Shown: piece by piece, positions 1 to 8,699 of the stretch
Numbering within the stretch: position 1 is the stretch's first letter
Layout: each line of letters starts with the position of its first letter
Source: Thauera sp. K11
GTDB lineage: Bacteria > Pseudomonadota > Gammaproteobacteria > Burkholderiales > Rhodocyclaceae
DNA: 64,000 nucleotides
Reading direction: 5' to 3'
Assembly: GCF_002354895.1 (NCBI RefSeq)
Contig: NZ_CP023439.1
Span: 3,596,001-3,660,000 of the forward strand
The notes under the pieces: model-generated
What the model was told of the DNA's origin: nothing
Database searches by the model: none
What the model saw: only the letters and a program-made list of their open reading frames with translations
Position numbers and translations under genes: made by a program

Positions 1-82
1 CTGGTGGCAGCCCGCGCCGCTGCTGGAACGCCTGGTGCGCGAGGGCAGGCGCTTCGCCGACCTGCAGGCCACGCCCGCCTGA
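1..82 (+). CDS. C-terminal tail of a cut gene, possibly 3-hydroxyacyl-CoA dehydrogenase
   Basis: Only the last 26 codons are in the window, read in the frame starting at base 2 and ending with TGA at 80-82. The tail reads WWQPAPLLERLVREGRRF and then a few residues. An aromatic-Q-P-x-P-L-L-x-x-L-V-x-x-G-x-x-F pattern is typical of the C-terminal domain of NAD-dependent 3-hydroxyacyl-CoA dehydrogenases, which act in beta-oxidation. The next gene is a small acyl-CoA-type thioesterase, which fits a CoA-ester context. The assignment rests on a short tail and is tentative. Confidence 0.4.
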   Translation, partial: WWQPAPLLERLVREGRRFADLQATPA

Positions 83-146
83 GGCGCGGCGGCGCGCCCA
101 CCCGCACCGGCCGCGCGCCGCCGGCCGCCACACTGGAGACATCATC

Positions 147-599
147 GTGCAAGCGAACAACCCGCCCCCCGCCGAACTCGTCGCGCTGCTCGAACGCGCG
201 CCCATCACCCGCCTGCTGGGCCGCCGCATCCTGGCGCTCGATCTCGAGGCCGGCACGCTCGCCGTCGAGTTCGACGGCAGCGAAGCCTTCCAGAACCCGG
301 CCCGCCAGATCCAGGGCGGCATGCTGGGCGCGATGCTCGACGACGTCACCGCCGTCCTCGTCACCGCCACGCTGGAGCCGGGCGCCTTCTGCGCCACGCT
401 CAGCCTCAACACCTCCTTCCTCGCGCCGGCCGGAGTCGGCACGCTGAACGGCAGGGCCAGCTTCGAGCGGCGCGGCGCGAACATCTGCAACGTGCGCGGC
501 GAGATCTGGCAGGGCGACACCCTCGTCGCCAGCGCGGCGGCGGTCTGCATGGTGCGCCGCCCCCGCCAGGCCGCGGCGCAGGTACGGCCCGACAGATAA
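147..599 (+). CDS. PaaI-type hotdog thioesterase
   Basis: A 150-residue protein with the single hotdog fold of the PaaI/YbgC-like thioesterases, which hydrolyse acyl- or aryl-CoA thioesters in the cytoplasm. The segment QIQGGMLGAMLDD (about residues 52-64) is the usual helix motif, with the G-G-x-x-x-x-x-x-D pattern that carries the catalytic Asp. The start is GTG at 147, with a GGAG sequence about 9 bases upstream; the ATG codons further in lie inside the fold. It lies 39 bp before tctB and just after a probable hydroxyacyl-CoA dehydrogenase tail, so it may serve CoA-ester catabolism. The substrate cannot be told from sequence. Confidence 0.8.
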   Translation: MQANNPPPAELVALLERAPITRLLGRRILALDLEAGTLAVEFDGSEAFQNPARQIQGGMLGAMLDDVTAVLVTATLEPGAFCATLSLNTSFLAPAGVGTLNGRASFERRGANICNVRGEIWQGDTLVASAAAVCMVRRPRQAAAQVRPDR

Positions 600-638
600 C
601 GAGACATCCCGCATCCAAGCGACGGGAAAGGAGACAAA

Positions 639-1091
639 TTGAAAACCGACAGAGTCAACCTGATATCGGGGGCGATGTTCGCCACCTTCGGCGTGCTCGC
701 CCTGCTGCTGTCCGCCGACCTGCCGGCCGGCAGCGCGGCGCGCATGGGCCCCGGCTACTTCCCGCGCGTGCTCGGCTTCCTGCTGATCGCGTTCGGGCTG
801 CTGGTGGCCTTCGCCGCCCGGCGCAGCGAAGGCGGCGAGGAGCTGCGCATCGCCTGGCGGCCGCTCGCCAGCCTGACGCTGGCGATCGTGCTGTTCTCGG
901 TGCTGCTGCCCCGCGCCGGCCTCCTGCTGACCCTGCTGGCGATGTGCGCCGTCAGCCGCGCCGCCCGCCCGGAATATTCGTGGCGCGAGACGCTGGTGCT
1001 GTCGGCCGCGGTGACGGTGCTGTGCGCGGCCGTCTTCCACTACGGCCTCGGCGTGCAGATGCCGATGTGGCCGGTCTCCGGCCAGGAGTGA
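639..1091 (+). CDS. tctB: Tripartite tricarboxylate transporter, small membrane subunit TctB
   Basis: A 150-residue integral membrane protein with four predicted hydrophobic segments, the size and pattern of TctB (the 4-TM subunit) of tripartite tricarboxylate transporters. These systems take up citrate or other carboxylates with a periplasmic binding protein. The N-terminal helix, then a MGPGYFPRVLG motif, is characteristic: the G-P-x-x-F/Y-P motif follows the first helix in TctB proteins. The start is TTG at 639 with a good AAAGGAG ribosome site at 627-633. It is followed after 4 bp by tctA. No tctC binding-protein gene is in the window. Confidence 0.87.
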   Translation: MKTDRVNLISGAMFATFGVLALLLSADLPAGSAARMGPGYFPRVLGFLLIAFGLLVAFAARRSEGGEELRIAWRPLASLTLAIVLFSVLLPRAGLLLTLLAMCAVSRAARPEYSWRETLVLSAAVTVLCAAVFHYGLGVQMPMWPVSGQE

Positions 1092-1095
1092 CATC

Positions 1096-2610
1096 GTGGA
1101 ACTGCTCTCCAACCTCGCGCTCGGGTTCTCGGTCGCGCTGACGGTCAAGAACGTCCTGTACTGTTTCATCGGCACCCTGATCGGCACGCTCGTCGGCGTG
1201 CTGCCCGGCCTCGGCCCGGTGGCGACGATCGCACTGCTGCTGCCGCTCACCTACAGCCTGGAACCCACGACCGCGCTGATCATGCTCGCCGGCATCTACT
1301 ACGGCGCGCAGTACGGCGGCTCGACGACCGCCATCCTGGTCAACCTGCCCGGCGAGACGAGTTCGGTGGTCACCGCCATCGACGGCTACCAGATGGCCCG
1401 CCGCGGCCGCGCCGGCACCGCGCTGCTGACGGCGGCGCTGGGCTCCTTCTTCGCCGGCACCGTCGGCACGCTGCTGATCGCCGCCTTCGCCCCGCCGCTG
1501 GCGACGCTGGCGCTGACCTTCGGGCCGGCCGAGTACTTCGCGCTGATGGTGGTCGGCCTCATCGCCGCGGTGGTGATGGCGCGCGGCTCCATCGTCAAGG
1601 CCATCGCCATGGTCATCCTCGGCCTGCTGCTGGGCCTGGTCGGCACCGACGTGCAGAGCGGGACGGAGCGCTTCACGCTGAACATCCCCGAACTGATGGA
1701 CGGCATCGACTTCGTGGTCGTCGCCATGGGCCTGTTCGGCATCGCCGAGATCATCAACAACCTGGAGACGCGCGAGGAAGAACGCGAGGTCTTCACCGAA
1801 GGCAAGCAGAAGCTCAAGCTGTGGCACTTCACGCGCGAGGACTTCCGCCGCGCCTGGCCGGCGACGCTGCGCGGCACCGCGCTCGGTTCCGTGCTCGGCA
1901 TCCTGCCCGGCGGCGGCGCGGTGCTCGGCTCCTTCGCCTCGTACATGCTGGAGAAGAAGATCTCGCCGGACCCGTCGCGCTTCGGCAACGGCGCCATTGA
2001 AGGCGTCGCCGGCCCGGAATCGGCCAACAACGCCGGCGCCCAGACCTCCTTCATCCCCATGCTGACGCTGGGCCTGCCGGCCAACGCCATCATGGCGATC
2101 ATGGTGGGCGCGCTGACCATCCACAACATCCAGCCCGGCCCGCAGATCATGTCCGCCAACCCGGCGCTGTTCTGGGGGCTGATCGCCAGCATGTGGGTCG
2201 GCAACCTGCTGCTGGTGATCCTCAACCTGCCGCTGATCGGCCTGTGGGTGAAGCTGCTGTCGGTGAAGTACCGCCTCCTCTACCCGGCCATCCTCGCGAT
2301 CTGCGCGATCGGCGTGTACAGCGTCTCCAACTCGGCCTTCCTCGTGCTGATGATGGCGATCTTCGGCGTGCTCGGCTACGCCTTCTCCAAGCTCGGCTGC
2401 GAGCCCGCGCCGCTGCTGCTCGGCTTCGTGCTGGGGCCGATGATGGAGGAGTACCTGCGGCGCGCGCTGACGCTGTCGCGCGGCGACCCCACGGTGTTCG
2501 TCACCCGGCCGCTGAGCGCCGCGCTGCTGGCGGTGGCGGTCCTGATGCTGGCGGCGATGATGGCGCCGATGTGGGCGCGGCGGCGCGAGGAAGCCTTCCA
2601 GGAAGACTGA
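1096..2610 (+). CDS. tctA: Tripartite tricarboxylate transporter, large membrane subunit TctA
   Basis: A 504-residue polytopic membrane protein of the TctA family, the 12-TM permease of tripartite tricarboxylate transporters. Family hallmarks are GVLPGLGPVATIALLLPLTY near residue 35, YYGAQYGGSTTAILVNLPGE around residue 75, and a second copy of the glycine-rich motif (ILPGGGAVLGSF) in the middle. The GTG start at 1096 lies just behind the tctB stop, whose CAGGAG overlaps the end of tctB, so the two are translationally coupled. The substrate depends on the missing TctC protein and is unknown. Confidence 0.93.
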   Translation: MELLSNLALGFSVALTVKNVLYCFIGTLIGTLVGVLPGLGPVATIALLLPLTYSLEPTTALIMLAGIYYGAQYGGSTTAILVNLPGETSSVVTAIDGYQMARRGRAGTALLTAALGSFFAGTVGTLLIAAFAPPLATLALTFGPAEYFALMVVGLIAAVVMARGSIVKAIAMVILGLLLGLVGTDVQSGTERFTLNIPELMDGIDFVVVAMGLFGIAEIINNLETREEEREVFTEGKQKLKLWHFTREDFRRAWPATLRGTALGSVLGILPGGGAVLGSFASYMLEKKISPDPSRFGNGAIEGVAGPESANNAGAQTSFIPMLTLGLPANAIMAIMVGALTIHNIQPGPQIMSANPALFWGLIASMWVGNLLLVILNLPLIGLWVKLLSVKYRLLYPAILAICAIGVYSVSNSAFLVLMMAIFGVLGYAFSKLGCEPAPLLLGFVLGPMMEEYLRRALTLSRGDPTVFVTRPLSAALLAVAVLMLAAMMAPMWARRREEAFQED

Positions 2611-2688
2611 GGCCCGGCAGCCGCTGCAAGCCTGGCCCCACACCCATCCACCGATTCGCCGGGCCCGCGCCCGGCCCAGGAAAAGCCC

Positions 2689-3138
2689 ATGTTCAAGCAC
2701 ATCCTCGTACCGACCGACGGCTCGGGCATCTCCCACGTCGCCGAAGACAACGCCATCGAGTTCGCCCGGCTGACCGGCGCCGCGCTGACCTTCATCCACG
2801 TCATGCCGGAACCGCCGTTCCCGGTCACCGACTTCACCGAGTCCGGCCATGTGGACATGAAGCGCAAGCAGGAATTCGTCGACCACGAGACCGAGGCCGG
2901 CCGCAGGATCATCGCGCAGGCGCTGGACAAGGCGCAGGCGCGCGGCCTGGCCGCCGCCGCGGTCACCGAGACCGGCGCCAGCCCCCACCAGGCCATCATC
3001 GCCGCCGCCGAACGCCTCGGCTGCGACCTGATCTTCATGGCCTCCCACGGACGCAAGGGCCTGCAGGCGCTGCTGATCGGCAGCGAAACGCAGAAGGTGC
3101 TGACCCACTGCAAGGTCCCGGTGCTGGTGTATCGTTGA
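2689..3138 (+). CDS. Universal stress protein, UspA family
   Basis: A 149-residue single-domain Usp protein starting MFKHILVPTDGS, the usual first strand with the nucleotide-binding Asp. The C-terminal ATP-binding loop has the form A-x2-G-x9-G-S (ASHGRKGLQALLIGS), one residue away from the canonical G-x2-G-x9-G-S/T, as in many UspA paralogues. It probably binds nucleotides and helps under stress or energy limitation. It lies 78 bp after tctA on the same strand and may be co-transcribed with it; Usp genes often sit beside transporters. Confidence 0.9.
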   Translation: MFKHILVPTDGSGISHVAEDNAIEFARLTGAALTFIHVMPEPPFPVTDFTESGHVDMKRKQEFVDHETEAGRRIIAQALDKAQARGLAAAAVTETGASPHQAIIAAAERLGCDLIFMASHGRKGLQALLIGSETQKVLTHCKVPVLVYR

Positions 3139-3193
3139 TCCACCCCGGGCACAGGCCCTGCCCCGCGCCTTTCGCCCGCCCCACGCCCGAAGC

Positions 3194-4813
3194 ATGAACC
3201 ATCCCGATCCCGCGCCGCCGGGCGACGCCGCGCCCCACGCCGACGCCCTCTCCCCGCTGGCGCCGCTGCGGCTGCCGGCCTTCCGCATGCTGTGGTCGGC
3301 ATGGCTGGTGGCGAACGTCTGCATGTGGATGAACGACGTCGCCGCGGCGTGGATGATGACCTCGCTGACCGACACGCCCATCTGGGTGGCGCTGGTGCAG
3401 ACCGCCGCCACCCTGCCGGTGTTCCTGCTCGGCCTGCCCAGCGGCGCGCTGGCCGACATGCTCAACCGCCAGCGCTACCTGCTGGCGACCCAGGTCTGGG
3501 TGGCCGTCGTCGCGCTGGTGCTGTGCCTGCTCGCATTCTTCGGCTCGCTGTCGCCGGCGCTGCTGCTGGCGCTGACCTTCGCCAACGGGATCGGGCTGGC
3601 GATGCGCATGCCGGTGTTCGCCGCCATCGTGCCCGACCTCGTGCCGCGACCGCAGCTCGCCGCCGCGCTGGCGCTCAACGGCGTGGCGATGAACACCTCG
3701 CGCATCGTCGGCCCCATCGCCGCCGGCGCGCTGATCGCCGGCGCCGGCAGCGCCTGGGTCTTCCTGCTCAACGCGGTGCTGTCGCTGCTCGCGGCGGTCA
3801 CCATCGCGCGCTGGCGCTACCAGCACAAGCCCGACCCGCTGGGGCGCGAACGCCTGTTCAGCGCGATGCGGGTGGGCATGCAGTACGTCGGGCAGTCCTA
3901 CCACCTCAAGGGGGTCATGCTGCGCACCGCGATCTTCTTCCTGCACACCTCGGCCCTGCTCGCCCTGCTCGCGCTGATCGCCCGCCGCATCGAGGGCGGC
4001 GACGCCGGCACCTTCACCCTGCTGATCGCCTCCATGGGCTGCGGCGCCATCGCCTCCAGCCTGTTCCTGCCGCGGCTGCGGCTGCGCCACGCGCGCGACA
4101 CGCTGGTGCTGGGCAGCGGCATCCTGCTGTCCGGCGCCATGCTGGTCGTGGGCAACACCACGCAGGAGTGGATCGCCGCCCTGGCGATGCTGGTCTGCGG
4201 CGGCGCCTGGATCACCACCGCCAATTCGCTCAGCGTGTCGGCGCAGATGGGGCTGCCGGCCTGGGTGCGCGCGCGCGGCATGTCCATCCTGCAGATGGCC
4301 GTGATGGGATCGAGCGCGCTCGGCGCAGCGCTGTGGGGCCAGGTCGCCACCCTGGGCAGCGTGCCGCTCGGCCTGTCGGTGGCGGCGGTGAGCGGCCTCG
4401 CATGCATGGCGCTGGCCCATCGCCTGATGCCCGACCTCGGGTTCAAGGACGACCTCACGCCGTCGCACGCCTTCCCCCCGCCGATCGCCAATGCACCGCC
4501 GCCCTCGGGCCGGGTGATGACGACGGTGGAATACCGCATCGACCCCGCGCGGGCCGCCGAATTCCGCGCCCTGATGAACGAAAGCCGCCGCAGCAGGCTG
4601 CGCCACGGCGCCCTGTCGTGGGAACTGCTGCAGGACCTCAACACCCCGGGGCGCTTCGTCGAGGTGGTGGTCGACGAATCCTGGATCGAGCACCTGCGCC
4701 GCTTCGACCGCGTGACCTCGGCCGACGTCGCCCTCCGCCAGCGCAAGCTCGCCTTCCACCTCGGCGACACCCCGCCGGCGGTCAACCGCTACCTGCTGGA
4801 ATCCACCGTCTAG
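3194..4813 (+). CDS. MFS exporter of the EntS/DUF894 type with C-terminal alpha/beta extension
   Basis: A 539-residue major facilitator protein. Residues about 15-420 form the membrane part, beginning PLRLPAFRMLWSAWLVANVCMWMNDVAAAWMM. This is the signature of the MFS_3/EntS-like family, which includes siderophore and drug exporters. After residue 430 comes a soluble tail of about 100 residues (MTTVEYRIDPARAAEFRALM and on) that looks like a dimeric alpha/beta-barrel (monooxygenase-like) domain, as in many long members of this family. ATG at 3194. It is probably an inner-membrane exporter; no siderophore genes are nearby, so the substrate is unknown. Confidence 0.82.
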   Translation: MNHPDPAPPGDAAPHADALSPLAPLRLPAFRMLWSAWLVANVCMWMNDVAAAWMMTSLTDTPIWVALVQTAATLPVFLLGLPSGALADMLNRQRYLLATQVWVAVVALVLCLLAFFGSLSPALLLALTFANGIGLAMRMPVFAAIVPDLVPRPQLAAALALNGVAMNTSRIVGPIAAGALIAGAGSAWVFLLNAVLSLLAAVTIARWRYQHKPDPLGRERLFSAMRVGMQYVGQSYHLKGVMLRTAIFFLHTSALLALLALIARRIEGGDAGTFTLLIASMGCGAIASSLFLPRLRLRHARDTLVLGSGILLSGAMLVVGNTTQEWIAALAMLVCGGAWITTANSLSVSAQMGLPAWVRARGMSILQMAVMGSSALGAALWGQVATLGSVPLGLSVAAVSGLACMALAHRLMPDLGFKDDLTPSHAFPPPIANAPPPSGRVMTTVEYRIDPARAAEFRALMNESRRSRLRHGALSWELLQDLNTPGRFVEVVVDESWIEHLRRFDRVTSADVALRQRKLAFHLGDTPPAVNRYLLESTV

Positions 4814-4862
4814 CGGCCCGTGCCGCAGGGCGGCGAAGGGCCGAGCCACCAGGGGATATGAC

Positions 4863-5099
4863 ATGAGCCGCGCCGACATACCGCTCCGCTACCGCACCGT
4901 GACCACCGCCGCCGGCCGGTCCTTCGAGGTGCCCGAACACATCGTCCGGCGGGAAGATCCGGCGCCCGCGGGCTGGCAACTGCGCTACGGCGAATGGACC
5001 GACTACCCCGACCGCCCGGGCGACGGCGATGGCGCGGCGAAGGCGCTGGCACTGGCCATCGCCGAGATGCGGTTCCGCATCGACACCCTGGGCAAGTGA
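4863..5099 (+). CDS. Small conserved-looking protein, function unknown
   Basis: A 78-residue acidic soluble protein with no membrane segment or signal peptide. It starts at ATG 4863 behind an AGGGGATA sequence and lies 49 bp after the MFS gene on the same strand. Codon use is normal for the window (high GC at third positions), so it looks like a real gene. I recognise no domain. It contains GWQLRYGEWTDYPD followed by a helical tail. It may be co-transcribed with the exporter gene. Confidence 0.6.
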   Translation: MSRADIPLRYRTVTTAAGRSFEVPEHIVRREDPAPAGWQLRYGEWTDYPDRPGDGDGAAKALALAIAEMRFRIDTLGK

Positions 5100-5117
5100 G
5101 GCGCCGGGCGGTCCGGG

Positions 5118-5987
5118 CTATTTTCGCCCGCCGCCTTCGTCCAGGAACAGTGCCGGATCGACCATCGCGCGGTTGAGGCTGACCGACCAGTGCAGGTGCG
5201 GGCCGGTCGCGCGGCCGGTGGCGCCGACCGCGCCGATGCGCTGGCCGGCGGCGACGAGGTCGCCCGGCTTCACGTCGACCGCGCTCAGGTGGCAGTACAT
5301 CGTCAGCAGGCCGCTGCCGTGGTCGAGCCAGACCGTGCCGCCGTTGAAGAAATAGTCGCCGCTGTCGATGACGCGCCCGGCTGCCGCCGCGACCACCGGC
5401 GCTCCGGCCGGCGCGGCGATGTCCATGCCGCTGTGCGGGTTGCGCGGCTGGCCGTTGAAGACGCGGCGCAGGCCGAAGGAGCTGGAGCGGCGCCCGTCGG
5501 CGGGCGGGCGCATGCGCAGCGAGGCGGGCGGCGCATCGCTGCGGGTGGCGGCCACCGCGGCCAGGTGTTCGCGCTCGCGCTCATGGCGCGCGAGATCCTC
5601 GGCGGACAGGTCCACCTTGCCGGGCGCCACCTTCAGCCGCTGCTCGGCGTAGCGCACCGGGCCGACGGCGAAGGGCAGCCGCGCCTCGGCGCCGCCTTCG
5701 TGCCGCACGACGAGTTCGCGCATGCCCGGCCCGGCGTCGAGCCGGATGCCGACCACCGCCTGCCACCGGCCGCCTTCGCCGACCACCAGCACCGGCTCTC
5801 CGTCCAGCATGGCCTGCGGCGCCGCAGCCGACGTGCCGAGATCGACGATGGCGACGCCGCCCGGCACGCTGCGCGCGCGCGGCAGCTCCAGCGCGCCGGC
5901 ATGCGGCGCGGAGAGGCAGGCGGCGGAAAGTACGAGCGCGGCTGCGATGCCGCGCCACGGAGAGCGGTGGAGGAAGAGGCAGGCCAT
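5118..5987 (-). CDS. M23-family metallopeptidase (LytM-type), exported
   Basis: A 289-residue protein with an N-terminal signal peptide (MACLFLHRSPWRG, then an Ala/Leu-rich core ending near SAPHAGA). It has a middle beta-rich region and a C-terminal LytM/M23 zinc peptidase domain. The zinc motifs are HSGMD (His about 185, Asp about 189) and the late PHLHW motif. Such enzymes cleave peptidoglycan cross-bridges in the periplasm, or act as amidase activators when degenerate; here the zinc motifs look intact. The start at 5987 was chosen because it begins the signal peptide. It converges with the small gene ending at 5099. Confidence 0.88.
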   Translation of the reverse strand: MACLFLHRSPWRGIAAALVLSAACLSAPHAGALELPRARSVPGGVAIVDLGTSAAAPQAMLDGEPVLVVGEGGRWQAVVGIRLDAGPGMRELVVRHEGGAEARLPFAVGPVRYAEQRLKVAPGKVDLSAEDLARHEREREHLAAVAATRSDAPPASLRMRPPADGRRSSSFGLRRVFNGQPRNPHSGMDIAAPAGAPVVAAAAGRVIDSGDYFFNGGTVWLDHGSGLLTMYCHLSAVDVKPGDLVAAGQRIGAVGATGRATGPHLHWSVSLNRAMVDPALFLDEGGGRK

Positions 5988-6169
5988 GGGGCCCCATTCT
6001 GTGCCGGCGGGGCGATGATGAGAATCGATTTCCGCGCCCGCGGCAAGTACGCCGGTGCCCGTCCGGCGAGAACGGCGCACGCGCCGTGCGAGACCAAGTT
6101 CCTTGGCAATTGCCCATTTTGGGCCTATGTTTTGCGCGAAATCGATTTGCGGAAACAGGAGCCCCCGCG

Positions 6170-8680
6170 ATGCCCCGTTCCCTGCCCGCGCCGTGGGATG
6201 CGCCGCCCCTGCATGAACTCCCGGATGACTACCGCCTGTCGGCGCTGCAGATCCACGGCGCGGGCATCGGCACCTGGGCATGGAACGTGCAAACGGGCGA
6301 GATCCGCATCGCCGACGAATGGGCGCGCACCGTCGGCTACACCCTGGCCGAACTCGAGCCGGCCACCATCACGCTGTGGGAATCACTGGCGCACCCCGAC
6401 GATCTCGCCGAATCCGGCCGGCAGTTGAAGCGGCACTGGCGCGGCAAGACCGACCGCTACGAGTGCGAATGCCGCCTGCGCCACAAGGACGGCCACTGGG
6501 TCTGGGTACTCGACCGCGGCAGGCTGCTGTCGCGCGACGAGGGCGGCAGGCCGCAGTGGATGTTCGGCGCGCACACCGACCTGACGCGGCAGAAGGCGGC
6601 CGAGGCGGAACGCGACCAGATCCTGGAGCGTTTCCGCCGCCTCGCCACGCATCTGCCCGGCAGCCTCTACCAGTACCGCCTGCGCCCGGACGGCAGTTCG
6701 CATTTTCCCTATGCGACCGACACCATCGAACTCATCTACGGCTGCACGCCGGCCGACGTCGCCGACGATGCCGCGCCGGTGTTCGCGGTCATCCACCCGG
6801 ACGACCGCGACCGCGTCCGCGCGGGCATCGCGGAGTCGGCCGTGCGGCTCGGCGTGCGGCGCGACCGCTATCGCGTGCTCCACCCGACGCGCGGCGAGAT
6901 CTGGATCGACGGCGTGTCGACGCCGGAGCGGCTGGCCGACGGCAGCACCTTGTGGCACGGCTTCCTGCTCGATGCGACGGAGGCCGAACGCCAGCGCGCC
7001 AAGCTCAAGCTCACCGCCAAGGTGTTCTCCTCCACCCAGGAGGGGGTGATGATCACCGACCCGAATGCCCGCATCCTGGAGGTGAACGAGGCATTCTGCC
7101 GCCTGACCGGCTACCGCGCCGAGGAGGCCATCGGCCAGCGTGCCTCGCTGCTCAAGTCCGGCCGCCAGGGGCCCGACTTCTACCGCGCGCTGTGGAGCGA
7201 CCTCCGGCTCAAGGGCCGCTGGCGCGGCGAGATCTGGAACAGGCGCAAGAACGGCGAGATCTACCCCGAACTGCTGTCGATCGACGCGGTGCTGGACGAG
7301 TTGGGCCAGCCCGAGAACTACATCGGCGTGTTCCGCGACATCACCGAGGTGAAGCAGCACCAGTACGAACTCGACCGCGCCACCTACTACGACCCCCTCA
7401 CCGGGCTGCCCAACCGCCGGCTGGCGAGCGACCGCCTGCACATCGCCATCGAGCATGCGAAGCGCCACCAGGAACTGGTCGCCATCTGCTATCTCGATCT
7501 CGACCGCTTCAAGCAGATCAACGAGAACCACGACTTCGGCGTGGGCGACCTGCTGCTGACGCGGTTCGCCGAACGGCTCGCGGACGCGCTGCGGGGCCAC
7601 GACACCATCGGCCGCGTCGGCGGCGACGAATTCCTGCTGCTGCTCACCGGCCTGCGCAACAGGCACGAGGCGCTGGAGCTGATCCACCGCGTCATGGAAC
7701 TCGCGCGCACGCCGTTCTCCCTGCGTCAGGACGAGCAGATCGCGCTGAGCGCGAGCATCGGCGTCGCCCTGTATCCGGAACTCGACCTGTCGGCGGACGA
7801 ACTCATCCGCTACGCGGACCAGGCCCTCTACCGTGCCAAGGAACGCGGCCGCAACTGCTACGTCGTCTTCGACCGCGAAGAAGGCTTCATCAGCCGGGTG
7901 CGCGCCGACCTGCTGCAGGCGGCCGAACGGGCGCTGGCCGACGGCGAATTCCGCCTCTTCTACCAGCCCAAGCTCGACCTGCGCAGCGGCCGCGTCTGGT
8001 CGGTGGAGGCGCTGATCCGCTGGCGCCTGCCCGACGGCCGCATCCGCCCGCCGGGCGAGTTCATCGAAGCCCTGAGCGGCACCCCGCTCGACACGCGCGT
8101 CGGCGACTGGGTGATCGACGAGGCCCTGCGCCAGCAGTGCGCCTGGCACGCGCAGGGGCTCAGGCTGCCGGTCAGCGTCAACGTGTCGGCCGACCATCTG
8201 CTCGGCGATGATTTCGTCCCCATGCTGCGCACCGCGCTGCAGCACCACGCGATGGCCGAGCCGCACCTGCTGACGCTGGAGATCCTCGAGACCTCACGCA
8301 TCTCGGACTTCGCCCGGGTCTGCCGCCGGCTGGAAGAGTGCCGGGAGCTGGGCGTGCTGTTCTCGCTCGACGATTTCGGCACCGGCTACTCGTCGCTGAC
8401 CTACATGCGGCAGTTGCCGGTCGACGTGCTCAAGATCGACCGCAGCTTCGTGCTGACCATGCTCGACAGCGAGGCGGACCTCAGCATCGTCAAGGGCATC
8501 ATCGGCCTGGGCCGGGCCTTCGGCCGCCTGGTGATCGCCGAAGGCGCCGAGACGCCCGCCCACATCGAGCAGTTGAAGGCGCTCGGCTGCGACCTCGCCC
8601 AGGGCTACGGACTCTCCCGGCCGATTCCCGCCGACGGCGTCATGCAGTGGGTGACGGACTGGAACCGGTCGACCGCTTGA
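6170..8680 (+). CDS. PAS-GGDEF-EAL cyclic-di-GMP signalling protein
   Basis: An 836-residue cytoplasmic protein. About three PAS/PAC sensor units span residues 20-400 (PAC-type RHKDGHWVWVLDRG and ENYIGVFRDITEVKQ are visible), followed by a GGDEF domain and an EAL domain. The cyclase active site is intact (G484-G-D-E-F488) and is preceded by an RxxD inhibition site (RGHD) five residues upstream. The phosphodiesterase domain has E613-A-L and the later DDFGTGYSSL, KID and EGAET motifs, so both activities may be present. There is no membrane segment; sensing is probably through PAS ligands such as redox cofactors. The ATG at 6170 has an ACAGGA site 9 bases upstream. Confidence 0.93.
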   Translation: MPRSLPAPWDAPPLHELPDDYRLSALQIHGAGIGTWAWNVQTGEIRIADEWARTVGYTLAELEPATITLWESLAHPDDLAESGRQLKRHWRGKTDRYECECRLRHKDGHWVWVLDRGRLLSRDEGGRPQWMFGAHTDLTRQKAAEAERDQILERFRRLATHLPGSLYQYRLRPDGSSHFPYATDTIELIYGCTPADVADDAAPVFAVIHPDDRDRVRAGIAESAVRLGVRRDRYRVLHPTRGEIWIDGVSTPERLADGSTLWHGFLLDATEAERQRAKLKLTAKVFSSTQEGVMITDPNARILEVNEAFCRLTGYRAEEAIGQRASLLKSGRQGPDFYRALWSDLRLKGRWRGEIWNRRKNGEIYPELLSIDAVLDELGQPENYIGVFRDITEVKQHQYELDRATYYDPLTGLPNRRLASDRLHIAIEHAKRHQELVAICYLDLDRFKQINENHDFGVGDLLLTRFAERLADALRGHDTIGRVGGDEFLLLLTGLRNRHEALELIHRVMELARTPFSLRQDEQIALSASIGVALYPELDLSADELIRYADQALYRAKERGRNCYVVFDREEGFISRVRADLLQAAERALADGEFRLFYQPKLDLRSGRVWSVEALIRWRLPDGRIRPPGEFIEALSGTPLDTRVGDWVIDEALRQQCAWHAQGLRLPVSVNVSADHLLGDDFVPMLRTALQHHAMAEPHLLTLEILETSRISDFARVCRRLEECRELGVLFSLDDFGTGYSSLTYMRQLPVDVLKIDRSFVLTMLDSEADLSIVKGIIGLGRAFGRLVIAEGAETPAHIEQLKALGCDLAQGYGLSRPIPADGVMQWVTDWNRSTA

Positions 8681-8699
8681 GCCGGGCCGGCATGCCCGC

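Noticed and set aside
952..3465. Minus-strand open frame of 837 codons over tctA and uspA
   Set aside because: His/Arg/Gln-rich low-complexity translation opposite two clear genes.
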